Source: Ascarosepion bandense
Lineage: Eukaryota; Mollusca; Cephalopoda; Sepiida; Sepiidae
DNA: 64,000 nt
Direction: 5' to 3'
NCBI GenBank assembly: GCA_037127315.1
Contig: JBBBDQ010001287.1
Span: 3,982,501 to 4,046,500, forward strand
Notes under the pieces: generated by a model
Told to the model about the DNA's origin: nothing
What the model saw: the letters and a program-made list of their open reading frames with translations, nothing else
Databases searched by the model: none
Shown here: piece by piece, positions 63,956 to 64,000 of the stretch
Layout of the letters: every line of letters starts with the position of its first letter
How positions within the stretch are numbered: position 1 is the stretch's first letter
Made by a program: the position numbers and the translations under genes

Positions 63956-64000
63956 GCACATATAAATATATTCACACACACACACATAGATAGATAGATA
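63891..64000. repeat. (CA)n, (TA)n, (GATA)n microsatellites
   Basis: (CA)n 63893-63912, (TA)n 63913-63952, a second CA run and the start of (GATA)n at the window edge. Confidence 0.95.

Overview
This window reads as nuclear DNA of a metazoan, most likely a cephalopod or a related mollusc (inference). It is AT-rich, has no bacterial gene organisation, and is crowded with (TA)n, (TG)n and (TCTA)n microsatellites. It also holds minisatellites, 5S- and tRNA-derived SINEs, Penelope-like elements, mariner remnants and many 5'-truncated non-LTR retrotransposons. No intact host protein-coding gene could be recognised. Nearly all long open frames are microsatellite translations or broken transposon fragments. 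Two weak non-repeat open regions (26.3-26.7 kb and 63.5-63.9 kb) are listed at low confidence.

Layout. 0-9 kb: microsatellites, a 5S-derived SINE, a large fold-back, a 117-bp tandem repeat, a DDE transposase relic, a three-copy interspersed repeat and an RTE-like RT tail. 9-14 kb: a (TA)n cluster, a minus-strand LINE with an open 161-residue C-terminal frame, and a 105-bp palindrome. 14.5-15.8 kb: an ~88-bp satellite. 16.5-25.3 kb: at least six copies of one jockey/CR1-like LINE family. One is inserted inside a 5S rRNA-like sequence, and another carries 18 tandem copies of a 116-bp piece of its own coding region. 27-28.7 and 42.2-43.2 kb: long pyrimidine and purine tracts. 29-37 kb: RTE-like and Penelope-like remnants, a MITE, and tRNA- and 5S-derived SINEs.

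38.1-41.1 kb is a nested stack. A LINE copy was split by a mariner element whose ~49-bp terminal inverted repeat is amplified into a 19-copy array, and an RTE-like copy interrupts the same LINE again. 43.7-45.4 kb holds the best reverse-transcriptase core of the LINE family, cut off by a 5S-derived SINE. 45.4-49.3 kb is AT-rich, largely free of recognised transposons, made of diverged internal duplications, and contains two TATA-like sites, one followed by a splice-donor-like sequence. 49.3-55 kb: an LTR-like repeat, the longest LINE C-terminal frame, a 57-bp palindrome and a 30-bp minisatellite. 55-64 kb: Penelope-like fragments, composite (TCTA)n arrays, a tRNA-derived SINE and a possible exon.

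There is no operon or pathway here; what can be read is the history of nested insertion and tandem expansion. The signals most worth checking are the mariner TIR array, the LINE-derived 116-bp array with a 580-bp higher-order period, the LINE inside a 5S sequence, the 5S+tRNA composite SINE, and the scattered hammerhead-ribozyme-like motifs. All family assignments come from reading motifs by eye; no database search was run.
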